A DNA stretch of 13,927 nucleotides, taken from positions 1 to 13,927 of the forward strand of contig DATJZH010000359.1 of assembly GCA_035499215.1 (NCBI GenBank), in the 5' to 3' direction. Below the pieces are notes generated by a model that saw only the letters and a program-made list of their open reading frames with translations, did no database searches and had not been told where the DNA came from. This DNA is from DATJZH01 sp035499215. Its GTDB lineage: Bacteria; Actinomycetota; Actinomycetes; Streptosporangiales; Streptosporangiaceae. Position numbers and translations under genes: made by a program. Positions 12,886 through 13,927 of this stretch are shown here, one piece after another. Each line of letters starts with the position of its first letter. Position 1 is the stretch's first letter.

Positions 12886-13927
12886 TTCGCGTATACCGCC
12901 GTGAAGTCGCGGCCGGAGACTGAATAGTAGCGGGTAGCGGGCTGAATCTGGTCAGGCAGTAGGTTTACCGGCGTGGGGTCGGCAGGATGACGCTCGGGCA
13001 GATAGTACATAAATGACATCCAGTCGGGATTGATATCGAGCTGCATAGCCTCGACGCAGCCAGCCCGCTCGAGCAGGCCGGCCAGTTCCTGAACGTCCAG
13101 GGCCGGCCCGTAAGCATAGATAACCCGCCCGTCCGCGGTTACCCCGATTCCCGAGCGCCAGACGTAAAAGCCGCCACCGAGCGTCGCGCCCCAGCTGGAC
13201 TGGACATCCCGGCTCACCGAGCTCGGCACGACGCGGTGATCGACGATGAGACGCAAATTCTGCCGGACGCCGATCACCTGCGGGGTCATCCACACGGTGC
13301 GGTCCCAGACGCCTATGGCCAGACGCCCGTCGCGATAGTAGACGACTGAGGCGGCCCCCGGCTGCAAGGTGCCCGCAGTGGCGCCGTTCAGGTAGAAGCC
13401 GCCGCCCGCCGAGGCGATCTTGAACCCGCCATTGAAGGTGGCCGTCAGCCCCCTGCGGGTCCCCGGCGCGATCGTCGGCTGGGCCTTCCACTTGCCGGGC
13501 CCCGGATCTTCCGCGCCTGGCCGCAGCTCGAAACGCAGCAGCCGCTGATCCATCGAGACGATGCCGGCGACGTACGACGTATACACCTTCGAAGGGCGCA
13601 GGTAAGTCGCGTACATCGCGGGAACGCCGTGCACTGCCGCGACCGCCCGCCAGACGCCCTCGCCCTTCAGCGGCTTGCCCGCCGGCGACGCCAGCCGGTG
13701 GGGGACGAGAGGAAGCATCCGCGCCCGGTTACCGTGGCCGGGCCCTGGCTTGCCGGAATTCCGCTTTCCCGCTGCCACGCTGGGCCCGGTCAAAGCGAAC
13801 GACGGCTTGCCGCCCTGCTTGGGTGACTGGTAAGTGAGCCACTCGCCGAGGGTCACAATGGGACCGAGTTCGTGGTCGCGGGCCCATTCCGCGAGCCGCT
13901 CGGAAAAGGTGCCGCCGCCGGGCATGG
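12882..13927 (-). CDS. Phosphodiester glycosidase (NAGPA-like) family protein, partial at right edge
   Basis: At least 347 residues are visible and the frame is still open at the window edge; the ATG at 13923-13925 is probably internal because it begins within family-like sequence (PGGGTFSERLAEWARDH). A linker rich in Gly/Pro/Lys (about 35-90) precedes the conserved domain, where TATFNGGFKI (161-170), GGGFYLNGATAGTL, LGGGFYVWRSGIGVTADG (249-266) and the C-terminal AMQLDINPDWMSFMYY (293-308) are signatures of the phosphodiester glycosidase (N-acetylglucosamine-1-phosphodiester alpha-N-acetylglucosaminidase-like) fold. Such proteins usually sit outside the membrane behind an N-terminal anchor, which would lie beyond the window. 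The stop overlaps the phosphoribosyltransferase start by 4 nt. Substrate unknown; the context suggests a sugar-phosphodiester in the envelope. Confidence 0.85.
   Translation of the reverse strand, partial: MPGGGTFSERLAEWARDHELGPIVTLGEWLTYQSPKQGGKPSFALTGPSVAAGKRNSGKPGPGHGNRARMLPLVPHRLASPAGKPLKGEGVWRAVAAVHGVPAMYATYLRPSKVYTSYVAGIVSMDQRLLRFELRPGAEDPGPGKWKAQPTIAPGTRRGLTATFNGGFKIASAGGGFYLNGATAGTLQPGAASVVYYRDGRLAIGVWDRTVWMTPQVIGVRQNLRLIVDHRVVPSSVSRDVQSSWGATLGGGFYVWRSGIGVTADGRVIYAYGPALDVQELAGLLERAGCVEAMQLDINPDWMSFMYYLPERHPADPTPVNLLPDQIQPATRYYSVSGRDFTAVYAK

Noticed and set aside
1..13927. tRNA, rRNA, insertion sequence, prophage or attachment site
   Set aside because: No cloverleaf, rRNA-like sequence, transposase or integrase, or terminal inverted repeats were recognised on reading the window; the broken genes at 6585-7227 show no insertion-sequence remnant.

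Overview
The window is very GC-rich and gene-dense, with GTG starts, leaderless-looking promoters and gene families typical of filamentous actinomycetes (a Streptosporangiales- or Streptomyces-like chromosome). The exact genus cannot be fixed from the sequence alone. Almost everything is encoded on the minus strand.

Layout, left to right. (1) 1-575: a divergent pair made of a GntR-type regulator (minus, running off the left edge) and a small 64-aa protein (plus). Both appear to be transcribed from leaderless promoters in the 84-bp gap. (2) 576-4240: a glucan/sugar block on the minus strand, a glycogen-debranching/amylo-alpha-1,6-glucosidase-like protein followed by a GT4 glycosyltransferase. 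They are separated by a 204-bp gap filled with a 21-22 bp tandem repeat array. A long hairpin at 693-741 ends the block against the convergent 64-aa gene. (3) 4415-7227: a membrane/lipid-type block, a 725-aa fusion of a PAP2-like membrane domain with mutated catalytic residues, a RIO/LPS-kinase-like domain, a TM helix and an ectodomain. Upstream of it lies a broken lysylphosphatidylglycerol-synthase-TM-like (AglD/UPF0104) gene, which abuts head-to-head with a 5'-truncated but motif-intact PAP2 phosphatase gene. This looks like the scar of a deletion through a divergent promoter region. (4) 7429-11052: an OmpR-type response regulator, its histidine kinase (ATGA overlap) and a purple-acid-phosphatase-like metallophosphoesterase that seems to have lost its export signal. 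An 18-bp perfect-arm palindrome sits just upstream of the regulator. (5) 11204-13927: a tightly coupled operon (two ATGA overlaps) of a phosphodiester-glycosidase-family ectoprotein (partial at the right edge), a UbiA-family decaprenyl-phosphate phosphoribosyltransferase and a DprE2-like short-chain reductase. These are steps of the polyprenyl-phospho-arabinose pathway; the DprE1 oxidase partner is not in the window.

The common theme of regions 3-5 is cell-envelope and polyprenyl-lipid metabolism (phosphatases, an envelope-sensing two-component system, arabinose donor synthesis). Region 2 is storage/stress glucan metabolism. The best leads are the fusion with a probably dead PAP2 module, the double-pseudogene junction beside it, the helically phased repeat array before the glycosyltransferase, and the leaderless divergent GntR/small-protein unit.
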